Assembly: GCA_016719945.1 (NCBI GenBank)
Contig: JADJYE010000034.1
Location: 68,744 to 132,743 of the forward strand
Reading direction: 5' to 3'
DNA: 64,000 nt
Origin: Polyangiaceae bacterium
Lineage (GTDB): Bacteria; Myxococcota_A; Polyangia; Polyangiales; Polyangiaceae
Translations under genes and position numbers: made by a program
In this document: piece after piece, positions 26,055-34,777 of the stretch
Numbering within the stretch: position 1 is the first letter of the stretch
How the letters are laid out: the number at the start of each line of letters is the position of its first letter
The notes under the pieces: model-generated
The model's database searches: none
Seen by the model: only the letters and a program-made list of their open reading frames with translations
Told to the model about the DNA's origin: nothing

Positions 26055-27962
26055 TCACCGGTCGATCAGCCCACGCACGGCCGCGAGCAGCTCCTGCGGT
26101 CGGAACGGCTTCTGGAGGAACCGCCTCGAGAGCGACGAGCCGCCGAGGTGGTCGGTGGCTTCGCTGTAGCCGGAGATCAGCAAGACTCCCAGGTCCTTCT
26201 GCCTGCCGGTGAGCTCGTTCGCGAGCGCGGCGCCGCCGAGGTGAGGCATGACGACGTCGGTCACCAGGAGATCGAACGGCCCCTCGGCCTCGAACACCGC
26301 CAGCGCTTCGCGAGGATCCCCGGTACACCGCACTCGATACCCGTGTGAAGAGAGGGTCCGCTCGATCGCTCGTCGAACGAGGTCTTCGTCCTCGACGACG
26401 AGGATGCGCTCCCCCCGCGCGCCGACCGACTCGTTGGGCTTGCCCTCCGAGAGCGAGCTTCCAAGGTCGAGCTGGGCCGGCAAGTAGACGGAGAACGTCG
26501 TCTCCTCTTGGGGCCGGCTCTCTACGGTGATCTGGCCGCCGTTCTGCTTCGCGATCCCGTAGCAGGTCGCGAGGCCGAGCCCGGTCCCGCCTGGTCGCGT
26601 GGTAAAAAATGGCTCGAAGACGTGCGACAAGACGTCGGGGGCGATGCCGTGGCCGCTGTCGGTGACCCGGATCCTGACGTAGCGCCCAGCCGATATCGAG
26701 GCCGTGTGGGCGTGCTCTGCGTCGATCTCGACGTCGTCGGTCGCCACCCGGAGCGAGCCTCCAGCGGGCATCGCGTCCCGGGCGTTCGTGGCGAGGTTGA
26801 GGAAGATTTGCTCGAGCTGGCTCGGATCGATCCGCACGCGGCCTCGCGCTGCGCACGAGAAGGACACCGCGATGTGCTCACCGATGACTCGCCTGAGGAG
26901 CACCTCGATGCGCCCGACGACCTCGCTGGGCGCGACGATCTGAGGCTCGATCACCTGCCGGCGCGCGAACGCGAGCAGCTGCGCCGTGAGCGCTGCGCTG
27001 CGCTCCGCCGCCACCTTGATCTCGGACAAGAGCGGCTCGAGCTCAGGGTCTTTCGTCGTCCTCGTCGCCACGTCGAGGTTGATCAACATCGCGGCCAGCA
27101 TGTTGTTGAAGTCGTGCGCGATGCCCCCCGCGAGCCTGCCGATCGACTCCATCTTCTCGGCCTCGACCAGGCGCGCCTCGAGCGCTCGGCGTTCGGTGAT
27201 GTCGACCACGCTGCCGATGACGCGGTTCGTGCCGTGTTTGGTCTCGAGCCGCTTGCCCGACGCGCTCACCCAGCGGACCGACCGATCGGGGAGCAGGATG
27301 CGGTGCTCGATGGGGCCATACGATCCAGTCCCCAGGCCACGCTGGATCTCCGCGCCCACCCGCTCTCGGTCGTCGGGGTGGATGCGCTCGGCGAACAATC
27401 GCTCACGCTCCGGCGCGGGCACGGAGGGCTCGACCCCGAAGATCTGGCGCGTGGTGTCGTCCCACTCCGCGGAGCTCGTCTCGGCGTCGAAGTGCCAGGT
27501 CCCCATGCGGCTGGCGTCGAGCGCGACCTGGAGCCGGGTCTGGCTGTCGCGCAGGCGGTCCATCGTCTCGACCAGCTCCGTCACGTCGGTGGCGACCACG
27601 ACCAGTGACGTGACGGCGCCGTCTTCCAGGATGGGGCTGATCTGCGTGACATAGTGGCCGAGCTTATCGGTGGATACCGGGCCCACCATCGAGAAGGTCT
27701 GCGTCTCCCGGGTGCGAGCGACCTGCTCCCTCGCGCTCTTGTGGACGTGGACGACGTCGGGTTGGAGGTACCCGTCGATGTGCGTCCCAACGACGTCCTC
27801 GGCTCGGTAGCCTGGCGCCACCCGATTGATGTAGAGGATCCGCCCGTCGAGGGTTACGCGCATGATGAGCGACGAGGCGCTCGCGACCATCGCCGCGAGA
27901 CGCGCGATCTCGGCCTCGAGCTCGGCGCCCGGTCGCGGAGCGTCTTTCATCGAGAGGGGCAT
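26055..27962 (-). CDS. Hybrid histidine kinase: PAS-PAS-HisKA-HATPase-REC
   Basis: A 635-residue cytoplasmic hybrid sensor. Two PAS domains (about 20-135 and 140-258), then the phosphorylated His283 in GGIAHDFNN, the ATP-binding domain with Asn393 (N box), DSGHG (435-439) and GTGLGLA, and a C-terminal receiver with Asp569 (DLLVTDVVMP) and Lys618. No transmembrane helix is present, so it senses an internal signal through PAS. No output response regulator gene is beside it. The ATG at 27962 begins the predicted helix before PAS1; ATG at 27950 is the alternative. Confidence 0.87.
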   Translation of the reverse strand: MPLSMKDAPRPGAELEAEIARLAAMVASASSLIMRVTLDGRILYINRVAPGYRAEDVVGTHIDGYLQPDVVHVHKSAREQVARTRETQTFSMVGPVSTDKLGHYVTQISPILEDGAVTSLVVVATDVTELVETMDRLRDSQTRLQVALDASRMGTWHFDAETSSAEWDDTTRQIFGVEPSVPAPERERLFAERIHPDDRERVGAEIQRGLGTGSYGPIEHRILLPDRSVRWVSASGKRLETKHGTNRVIGSVVDITERRALEARLVEAEKMESIGRLAGGIAHDFNNMLAAMLINLDVATRTTKDPELEPLLSEIKVAAERSAALTAQLLAFARRQVIEPQIVAPSEVVGRIEVLLRRVIGEHIAVSFSCAARGRVRIDPSQLEQIFLNLATNARDAMPAGGSLRVATDDVEIDAEHAHTASISAGRYVRIRVTDSGHGIAPDVLSHVFEPFFTTRPGGTGLGLATCYGIAKQNGGQITVESRPQEETTFSVYLPAQLDLGSSLSEGKPNESVGARGERILVVEDEDLVRRAIERTLSSHGYRVRCTGDPREALAVFEAEGPFDLLVTDVVMPHLGGAALANELTGRQKDLGVLLISGYSEATDHLGGSSLSRRFLQKPFRPQELLAAVRGLIDR

Positions 27963-28003
27963 CTCACTTCGCCATCCTAGCGGACCAAGGACCCCTGCGT
28001 CGC

Positions 28004-28885
28004 TCATGCCCGGATCGCGTCGCGCACCACCGTCGGGACCGGGAGCTTCGCGTCGCGGAACGCGCGGGCCATCGCCTCGACGCTGCCATAGCCCGCTGCA
28101 CGAGCCACCTCCGAGATGGGGAGCCCGGAGGCCGAGAGGCCGAGCAGCGCCGTCTTCAACCGCAGCCGGCGGGTGGTCTCGCGCCAGCTCCGGTCGGGGA
28201 GGCGGAAGGTCTGCACGAAGCCTTCGATGTCTCTCGCGAGCTGGCGCAGCGACAGGCCGGACAGCCCCGCCAGATCGTCGAGCGAGGGTAGGAACGAGCG
28301 CTTCTCGGCGAGCGGGCGCACGCTGGACCAAATGCGCGCGAAGCGAGGGTCCTCGTCGCTCGTGCTGGCCTCCAGCTCGGGCGACGCGAGCCCGCTCGCG
28401 GCGAGCGCGCCGAGCAGCGCGCGCACCGCTGGGCCCAGGTGCCCGAGGCCCTGCCCCGCGGCCTCGCGCAGCGCGCCGGCCGCCTCCCACGTCGCCGGCG
28501 TCAGCTCTACCGACTCGACCCGGCCCGCCTCGGTGCTCGTGAGATCCGAGGGCGCGGCGCGGACCTCGAGGGAGCGAAAGCGGTGGCCACGCGTCCGGAA
28601 CGCGGTCACGTCGCGGCCAGCTGCTCCCTCGAAGGTGTCCTCGTTCAGCTTGAACGCGGCCGGTCCCCGGTGCTTCACCGGCGGGGCGGACAGGATCTCG
28701 ATGTCGCCCTCGAGCACCAGGTACAGCATCGCGTTGTCGCAACGCGCGGCCGGGGCTGGGACGAACCGCGTGTCGTAGGCGAGGTCGGTCCGGTCGACGA
28801 GGTGCATCGTGAAGCGTCGCTCGAACACGAAGGTGCCCTGGAACGACCCGTCACCGAGCTGTCTGCGCGCATTCGCGGCGAACAT
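28004..28885 (-). CDS. AraC-family transcription regulator
   Basis: A 293-residue protein with an N-terminal cupin-like sensing region (LVLEGDIEILSAPPVKH), a middle region, and a C-terminal AraC-type double helix-turn-helix (DLAGLSGLSLRQLARDI, then a second HTH with ISEVARAAGYGSVEAMARAF). Target genes and effector are unknown. It is divergent from the small lipoprotein gene at 28982; the 96-bp gap holds both promoters. Downstream on the same strand is the hybrid kinase, 41 bp away. Confidence 0.78.
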   Translation of the reverse strand: MFAANARRQLGDGSFQGTFVFERRFTMHLVDRTDLAYDTRFVPAPAARCDNAMLYLVLEGDIEILSAPPVKHRGPAAFKLNEDTFEGAAGRDVTAFRTRGHRFRSLEVRAAPSDLTSTEAGRVESVELTPATWEAAGALREAAGQGLGHLGPAVRALLGALAASGLASPELEASTSDEDPRFARIWSSVRPLAEKRSFLPSLDDLAGLSGLSLRQLARDIEGFVQTFRLPDRSWRETTRRLRLKTALLGLSASGLPISEVARAAGYGSVEAMARAFRDAKLPVPTVVRDAIRA

Positions 28886-28981
28886 CCGTCACCATCGGTA
28901 CCACACCGACACTGGCAGAAACTATCTGGGGGAAGCTCCTACTCGCCCTCCGTAGGGTGCGGCACAACTTCGGAGGTCATC

Positions 28982-29323
28982 ATGAACCGCTCGTCCACCA
29001 CGCTCGCTGCGCTCGCCGTCATCGCCACCCTCGTCGCCTGCGGTGACAAGTCGGAAGGGGCCGCCTCCGGCTCTGCGTCGGCGACTGACAAGGTCGCGCA
29101 GGAGGCCTACGACTTCTCCACGAAGTGGGACGAGGCGTGCAAGCAGGAGGACAAGAAGAAGGCCGCCGCGGACGCCCAGCTGGTCATCGACGAGGCCGTG
29201 AAGAACCCGGTGTTCAAAGAGGCATACGAGGCCGAGGACCCCAAGAAGTACGCGGACGCCTGCGGTCGCATGATGCGCGTCTCCACGCGCGCCACCCTCT
29301 CGAAGAAGCTCAAGGGCAGCTGA
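28982..29323 (+). CDS. Small lipoprotein with charged helical body
   Basis: A 113-residue protein. Signal peptide ending LVACG places the lipidated Cys early; the mature part is a Lys/Glu/Asp/Ala-rich helix bundle with KKAAADAQLVIDEAVKN. The ATG at 28982 follows GGAGG with normal spacing. No family recognised. Convergent with the beta-propeller gene, 7 bp between stops. Confidence 0.6.
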   Translation: MNRSSTTLAALAVIATLVACGDKSEGAASGSASATDKVAQEAYDFSTKWDEACKQEDKKKAAADAQLVIDEAVKNPVFKEAYEAEDPKKYADACGRMMRVSTRATLSKKLKGS

Positions 29324-29330
29324 GCACCGC

Positions 29331-30329
29331 TCAGTGCAGCTCGCGCGAGATGCTGCGCTGATCCACCAGCACGAGCCGATCGAACGGGGCGTCGATCGCG
29401 GTGACGGCGAGGCGCTCGCCGTCCGGCGAGACGGCCGCGACGCGCAGCCCATGGTGCGACTCGAAGCTCGCGAGCCACGGGCTCGGTAGCCGGGTGCTCT
29501 CGCCGGTCGACACCACGAGCTCGTGCGCGCTCCCGCGCAGATCGAGGAAGCGGAGCCGATCGCCGCTCGGGGCGATCCAGAAGATGCAGCCCTCGCACGC
29601 GAGCAGCGGCTCGATCCCGCGATCGTCGACGCGGAACAGACGCCCGCCACGGAGGCCGTCGACGCTCCGCTCCGCGACGAGCAGCGCGCCCTCTTCGAGC
29701 GGCGCTGCCACCGAGCCCAGGCCCAGGCCGTAGGGCTCTTCGTCGTCCAGGTCTGGCTCGAGCGCCGCGATGACGTCCGCCGTCTGCGCGTCGACGTCGA
29801 GGTCGAACACATGATCGGCCGCGACGAGCATCCCGACGGCGCCGCTCCCGAACACGAGCGCCGTGGTCTCGGGTTGGGCCGGGCTCGAGCTCGCGTGGCG
29901 GGGCAGCGCGATTCGCGCTGCCCCTCGAGCCGTGGCGTCGAACACGACCACGACGTCACCCGTGACCCACACGACTCGAGCTCCCTCGGGAGTGAACGCG
30001 ACCGCCGCCGAGCGACCCGCTGGCGGCGCCTCGATCCGCGCCACGCCACCCCCGTCGAGCGACGCGACGTACAGCTCCGAGACGACCACGTCCCGCCGGT
30101 ATTGGTGGGCGGCGATCAAGAGCTGCTGCGAGTCCGGGGAGAAGGCGAGCGAGACGATCTCGGTGGAGTCACCGTCGCCGACGCGCAGGGTCGCGGTCCG
30201 CGCGCCCGAGCGCGCTGCGTAGAGCCCCACCGCGCCGGAGCCGCCTATGGCGAGCAGCTCGCCCGAGGGATCGAACGTGAGACACGAAGGAAGGAGACCG
30301 GCGCAATCGAGCGGCTGGCATAAGCCCAC
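29331..30329 (-). CDS. Beta-propeller (WD40/TolB-like) protein
   Basis: A 332-residue protein made of repeating blades with short strand pairs: LTFDPSGELLAIGGSGAVGLY, SLAFSPDSQQLLIAA, VAFTPEGARVVWVTG, AVSPDGERLAVTAI. No signal peptide is clear and no catalytic domain is attached, so a binding or scaffold role is likely. The region upstream is 304 bp of non-coding, repeat-rich DNA. Confidence 0.6.
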   Translation of the reverse strand: MGLCQPLDCAGLLPSCLTFDPSGELLAIGGSGAVGLYAARSGARTATLRVGDGDSTEIVSLAFSPDSQQLLIAAHQYRRDVVVSELYVASLDGGGVARIEAPPAGRSAAVAFTPEGARVVWVTGDVVVVFDATARGAARIALPRHASSSPAQPETTALVFGSGAVGMLVAADHVFDLDVDAQTADVIAALEPDLDDEEPYGLGLGSVAAPLEEGALLVAERSVDGLRGGRLFRVDDRGIEPLLACEGCIFWIAPSGDRLRFLDLRGSAHELVVSTGESTRLPSPWLASFESHHGLRVAAVSPDGERLAVTAIDAPFDRLVLVDQRSISRELH

Positions 30330-30633
30330 GAGCGACCGTTAGCACGGATTTCCTTGCGCAATTGCCCGCTCTTTCGCGCGCGCAACTGCGCGCAAATCTG
30401 CGCAATCCCAAATCATCTCGCGCCGGTCTGCTCGCGCGCGCGGGCAAACCGAAGGGACCCGCGATAGCGGGCGCGCGAGAAAAAGAACCGTCATCTCGCG
30501 CCGGTTTGCTCGCGCGCTTGGGCGCGGGCAAACCGAAGGGACCCGCGATAGCGGGCGCGCGAGAAAAAGAACTGCGGGCACGACTCCTGCTTGGAGGCTC
30601 GTCACCGGCTCGGAGGCCGGCTGGGAGGAACGC
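30330..30633. other. Non-coding gap with palindromic repeats
   Basis: No gene is seen. Left part (about 30350-30410) has several TGCGCAA/TTGCGCA-type words, some palindromic, in an AT-richer island; right part is the tandem interspersed repeat. The last about 60 bp before the OmpA-like gene should include its promoter and ribosome site (GGAGG at about 30620). Confidence 0.55.
30418..30571 (+). repeat. Interspersed ~75-bp repeat, tandem copies B and C
   Basis: Two copies (about 30418-30490 and 30495-30571) share an opening CTCGCGCCGGT, a GCGCG-rich stretch, GGGCAAACCGAAGGG, the palindrome CCCGCGATAGCGGG and GCGCGAGAAAAAGAAC. They differ mostly in the GCGCG stretch. A third, more diverged copy is at 1608-1687. 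The palindrome could form a short hairpin. Confidence 0.85.
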
Positions 30634-31284
30634 ATGCGGATCAGCAGTGTGCTCGTGGCTGTCTTGGGTCTCGCCGTCGCCCCGCTCGGGGCGCTCGGTT
30701 GCAGCGCGACGGTGGAGGTGAAGACCGCCTCCGACGCACCGAAGAAGAAGGCGAAGAAGAAGAAGGTGAAGGGGGAGGCCAAGAAGGTCCAGGCCGAGAA
30801 GGACACGCGCGTCGCCGAGATGGCGAAGGCCAAGGTGAAGGTCCGAGACTATCGCTTCATCACCCCGAAGGAGGACGAGCTCGACCTCAACACGGGCGTC
30901 GCGATCAACTTCGCCACGGGGAAAGACACGCTCACCGACGACTCGTACGAGATCCTCTACGAGATCTGGAGCTTCATGGAAGACAACCCCACCACGCGCA
31001 TCCGCGTCGAGGGGAACACCGACGACACCGGCGACTACAACCAGAACCTCGATCTGTCCGCGCGCCGCGCGTGGCGGGTCTACGATTTCCTCGCCGAGAC
31101 GGGCATCGACGTCAGCCGCCTCGACGCCGTCGGCTGCGGGCCGGACAACCCCGTGATCATGGACACCTCCGCGGACGCGCGAGCCCTCAACCGGCGCGTC
31201 GACTTCATCATCATGAAGGACACGTCGTTGACGTGCGGTGGCGTCTACGATCCGGCGGCGCCCGAGGACGAAGGGGCGATGTAG
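30634..31284 (+). CDS. OmpA-like peptidoglycan-binding lipoprotein
   Basis: A 216-residue lipoprotein: signal peptide ending GALGC, a very Lys-rich linker (KKKAKKKKVKGEAKK), and an OmpA_C-like domain (about residues 75-205) with FATGKDTLTDDSYEILYEIW, GNTDDTGDYNQNLDLSARRA and AVGCGPDNPV. The Asp and Arg that contact diaminopimelate are in the NTDDTG...LSARR region. It should tether the outer membrane to peptidoglycan. ATG at 30634 follows GGAGG. Monocistronic or first of two with the next gene. Confidence 0.82.
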   Translation: MRISSVLVAVLGLAVAPLGALGCSATVEVKTASDAPKKKAKKKKVKGEAKKVQAEKDTRVAEMAKAKVKVRDYRFITPKEDELDLNTGVAINFATGKDTLTDDSYEILYEIWSFMEDNPTTRIRVEGNTDDTGDYNQNLDLSARRAWRVYDFLAETGIDVSRLDAVGCGPDNPVIMDTSADARALNRRVDFIIMKDTSLTCGGVYDPAAPEDEGAM

Positions 31285-31322
31285 CTTGCCGAGCGGCGGC
31301 CTCGTGCGTGAGGGTGTGGCGC

Positions 31323-32696
31323 ATGCCTGCGTCGCTCCCTCCCCGCCGCCGCCGCAACGCGCTCGCCGCGCTCGCTGTCACCTTGGCGGCGTGCGCTCCT
31401 GGATTCGAGCCCGCGCCTTGTCCGCCTTCGCAAACTAGCGCCCCTCGGACGAGCGTTGTCTCGAGCGCGCCCGCGCAGTCGCCCGCCCCCGCCACGCGTA
31501 CGCCGGTCCAGCTCGTCGAGCCCGGCCTCGCGGGAGGGCTCTGGCCCGCGGTGGAGCCCGAGCAAGCCGGCTTCGACCGGGCGGCCCTCGAGCGCGTCGT
31601 CCGCGTGGCCGAGGAGAAGGAGACCAGCGCGCTCTTGATCGTTCGCGATGGGAAGGTCGTGGTCGAGCGCTCGTTCGGCCGCCCGCTGCGACCGATCGAG
31701 ACGATGAGCATGACGAAGAGCATCGTCTCCCTCGCGATCGGCGCCCTTCTCGTCGAGGGTAAGATCGACGCCCTGGACGCGCCGCTCTCCACGTGGCTGC
31801 CGGACTTCGCCAAAGGGAAAAAGGCGAAGATCACGCTTAAGCACGTGCTCACGCACTCGACCGGCCTGCAGCACGGCCAGGGCGCCGCCGCGCTGAACAA
31901 GGAGAAGGATCGCGTCGCTTACGCTCGCTCCCGCGAGGCGACCTTCGAGGCCGGCAAGGTGTTCTCGTACAACAACGAGGCGACGCAGCTGCTGTCGTTC
32001 GTGGTCGAGAAGGCGAGCGGCAAGCCCGTCGACGTCTACACCAAGGAGGTCGTCTTCGCGCCGCTCGGGATCACCGACGTACGCTGGGACAAGGACGGCG
32101 CGGGCAACCCGCAGACCTTCTACGGCCTCGCGATGCACGCGAAGGACCTCGCCAAGCTCGGCTTGATGATGCTCGGCGAGGGGAAGCTCGGCGACCAGCG
32201 GGTCGTCGGCTCGGAGTGGGTCAAGGACAGCACGAAGCCTCAGGCCCCGAGCGAGGAGCATGGCCTCTTGTGGTGGCTGCGGTTTCGCACCGGAACGGTC
32301 ACCGTCACCGAGGATCGGCTGAAGCAGCTCGTCGCGCAGAGCCCGGCGGCCGAGGCGCTGCGGCCGCTCCTGGGACGGCGCTTCCCGGCGACCGCAGAGC
32401 GTGAGGCGCTCTGGCTCGAGCTCGGCGCAGCCCTCGACGCGAAGGCTCGCGAGGGCCTCGCGATCGCCACCCGACAGGGTCTCGTCCCGTACGAGCACCA
32501 ACGCGGGGAGCTGTTCGGCTTCGCGGCCGACGGCTGGCTCGGCCAGCAGCTGATCGTGCTCCCGAAGGAGCGCGTCGTCGTCGTCCGGCAGCACGAGGTC
32601 GCAGAGGGCGTCATGGCAGACGACGCCTACAATCAGCGCGTGGGGTACTACCGCCTCATCCGGGACGTCGAAGCCGCGCTCGCTCCGCCCCCATGA
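31323..32696 (+). CDS. Serine beta-lactamase-fold lipoprotein (class C/esterase-like)
   Basis: A 457-residue lipoprotein: Arg-rich start, signal peptide ending LAAC, a Ser/Pro linker, and a beta-lactamase/transpeptidase-fold domain. The SxxK motif is S129-M-T-K132 and the YxN motif is Y216-N-N218. Such proteins are often esterases or peptidases rather than true beta-lactamases; the substrate cannot be told. An inserted Ala/Leu/Glu-rich stretch of about 60 residues sits near the C-terminus. ATG at 31323; the upstream gene ends 38 bp before. Confidence 0.78.
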   Translation: MPASLPPRRRRNALAALAVTLAACAPGFEPAPCPPSQTSAPRTSVVSSAPAQSPAPATRTPVQLVEPGLAGGLWPAVEPEQAGFDRAALERVVRVAEEKETSALLIVRDGKVVVERSFGRPLRPIETMSMTKSIVSLAIGALLVEGKIDALDAPLSTWLPDFAKGKKAKITLKHVLTHSTGLQHGQGAAALNKEKDRVAYARSREATFEAGKVFSYNNEATQLLSFVVEKASGKPVDVYTKEVVFAPLGITDVRWDKDGAGNPQTFYGLAMHAKDLAKLGLMMLGEGKLGDQRVVGSEWVKDSTKPQAPSEEHGLLWWLRFRTGTVTVTEDRLKQLVAQSPAAEALRPLLGRRFPATAEREALWLELGAALDAKAREGLAIATRQGLVPYEHQRGELFGFAADGWLGQQLIVLPKERVVVVRQHEVAEGVMADDAYNQRVGYYRLIRDVEAALAPPP

Positions 32697-32779
32697 CGAA
32701 GCGGGACCCTCGGCGGGGATAGCGGCAGCGCAGACATCGGCGTAACATAGGCCTCCCCTTCGTGTGCCTTGGAGGTTTC

Positions 32780-34084
32780 ATGCTCCGCTCCTTCGCGTAT
32801 CTCGCTTCTGCCGCTTTCCTCGCTGCTTGTGCCGCCGGAGGTGAGCCCAACGACGGAGGCTCAGGGTCGGTCGGGGGCGGCGGAGAGGGAGGCGAGACGG
32901 GGCAGCTCTGCGTGCCCGGTCAGCAGATCTCCTGCGCCTGCCCGGGCGGCGCGGACGGCATCCAGAGCTGCAACGGCCGCGGGGACGGCTACGGCGCGTG
33001 CAACTGCGGGGGCGACTTCGGCGGCGGCGGCGCCGGCGAGGGCGGCTCCGACCCGTGCGGCGACGGGACGTGCACCGAGGGCGAAGAGAACTGCCACACG
33101 TGCGAAAACGACTGCGGCTTCTGCGAGCCCTGCACCCTGGCGCCCTCGTGTGACAACGCGCAGATCCCGCCGGGCACGCTCATGCACGTCCCCACGCTCG
33201 ACAACGTCATGATGCCGATGACGAAGGAGCAGATCCTCGCGCGCCTCGAGAAGCGCATCGAGCAGGGTGGCCCGGGCGTGCGCCTGGTGGCTGCCGCGCT
33301 GGCCGGCGAGCGCGCGGGCGAGCTGCCCGCGGTGTCCGCGATCCGCAGGTCGTTCGCCCACCACCCCGAGCTCGCGACCCGCGTCCGCGGCGCGCTCACG
33401 CGGGCCAGGGTCGAGCGCCTCGACCTCAGCCAGCCGATCGATCTCGCGAACCTGGGCGGCGGACCCATCACCACGCACGGCGGGGAGTTCCCCGGCGGCA
33501 CCGTCGAGTGCGGCGCGCCGCTGCTCCGCGTCCGCGTGTCGACCGTCACCGTCCACGAGGAGGACGACGACTTCGCGAACGACATCGTCTACTGCGCGCT
33601 CTCCAGCGAGGCGGCGACCGCGAGCGAGATCCGCGTCACCCCGCAGACCCCCAACCTCGACGAGGGCGACAGCTTCACCTACGCGATCGAGGCGGGCGTC
33701 TTCTGGGGGCAAGCGGAGCCGGAGACCCCGGGTGGAAACCTCCTGCTCACCTACGACTGCTTCGAGACCGACTCCAGCGACGGCTACCAGAGCCTCATCG
33801 AGGGCATCGGCAACCTGGCCGAAGAGGTCGGCGGCGTCGCCGGCAGCTACGGCTGGATCTTCGGCATCATCGGCGCGGTCGCGCCGGTGCTGAGCGACGC
33901 ATTGGCGCTCGACGGGGACGATCACCTCTTCAACGCGCAGCAGACGATCGATCTCGGCATCCAGCTCGACATGACCAACGGCCGCTTCTGGAACGTGCGT
34001 CGAGACGGCACGCACCTCAACAGCGACTGGGACTGGGAGCTGCGCGTCGAGGCGTGGGGCTGCGCCGAATACGGCACGCTCTAA
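32780..34084 (+). CDS. Large Cys-rich lipoprotein
   Basis: A 434-residue lipoprotein. Signal peptide ends FLAACA, followed by a Gly-rich spacer, Cys-rich segments (CVPGQQISCACPGG and CGDGTCTEGEENCHTCENDC) and a globular C-terminal half with many acidic residues and a final DWDWELRVEAWGC. The CGDG motif is common in myxobacterial surface proteins, but no catalytic family is recognised. ATG at 32780 follows GGAGG. Its stop overlaps tail-to-tail with the next gene's stop. Confidence 0.65.
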   Translation: MLRSFAYLASAAFLAACAAGGEPNDGGSGSVGGGGEGGETGQLCVPGQQISCACPGGADGIQSCNGRGDGYGACNCGGDFGGGGAGEGGSDPCGDGTCTEGEENCHTCENDCGFCEPCTLAPSCDNAQIPPGTLMHVPTLDNVMMPMTKEQILARLEKRIEQGGPGVRLVAAALAGERAGELPAVSAIRRSFAHHPELATRVRGALTRARVERLDLSQPIDLANLGGGPITTHGGEFPGGTVECGAPLLRVRVSTVTVHEEDDDFANDIVYCALSSEAATASEIRVTPQTPNLDEGDSFTYAIEAGVFWGQAEPETPGGNLLLTYDCFETDSSDGYQSLIEGIGNLAEEVGGVAGSYGWIFGIIGAVAPVLSDALALDGDDHLFNAQQTIDLGIQLDMTNGRFWNVRRDGTHLNSDWDWELRVEAWGCAEYGTL

Positions 34085-34704
34085 TCGGGCGCCGAGAACC
34101 AGGCGGGCGGTACCTGCCCGTTCATGAAATGGATCGTGTGCGGCGCGTCCGGCGAGGACCCATGAGCCTCGACGGGGCGCGCCGGCGTCCCTCGCTTGAG
34201 ACCCTCCTCGGGATCCCAATGCGGCGCCCGCCCCGGCAACAGCCCGTGCAGGCCGCTCTGCAGCACGCCGATGACGAACGTGTGCCCGGCCACTCGGACC
34301 CCGAGCTCCTCGGTGCATGCCGTCGCGAAGGCTTGTCCCGCGTCGGCGCCCAGCGTCTCGCAGGTGCGAAACCATAACAGGGCGTCCTCATCCATTCGCT
34401 GCGCGAGCCGCTCGACGAGCGGCCGGTGGGCGTGCCCGCGCCGGAACGACGCCATGGAGAGCGTGTCCGAGTCGATCTTGGCGAGGCCCCAGTGGCCGTG
34501 CCCCCAGAGCTGAAGCTCCGCGATCTTGCGCTCCGGGGCGATCGTGCCGAGCCACTCGAGCGCCTCCTGCCAGCTGCGGGCCCCGAAGTGGTGGTCGACT
34601 CGACCGAGCCCCGCATAGAGGCGCGCCCCGGTCCGCCAGCTCGTGCGAAGGAACCTCTCGCCTGCGCGCGGTGCGCCGTCGTACACCAGGAGTCGCAGGC
34701 TCAT
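34081..34704 (-). CDS. Possible caspase-fold (DUF4347-like) protein
   Basis: A 207-residue soluble protein. The core LQLWGHGHWG segment, followed about 50 residues later by LLWFRTCETLGADAGQAFA, resembles the His and Cys regions of caspase-like DUF4347 domains (HG then C with GxxGxxF). If the resemblance is real, the dyad would be His in GHGHWG and Cys in FRTCET. This is inference from motif pattern only. ATG at 34704 is the first good start. Convergent with the Cys-rich lipoprotein gene, stops overlapping by 3 bp. Confidence 0.45.
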   Translation of the reverse strand: MSLRLLVYDGAPRAGERFLRTSWRTGARLYAGLGRVDHHFGARSWQEALEWLGTIAPERKIAELQLWGHGHWGLAKIDSDTLSMASFRRGHAHRPLVERLAQRMDEDALLWFRTCETLGADAGQAFATACTEELGVRVAGHTFVIGVLQSGLHGLLPGRAPHWDPEEGLKRGTPARPVEAHGSSPDAPHTIHFMNGQVPPAWFSAPD

Positions 34705-34777
34705 GATGGGCCATTGTGGATCGAAGCGGGCGGCCCGCCACAGCCTTCGTCGTGAGGAGGCATGGGCCTCGAGCCGG

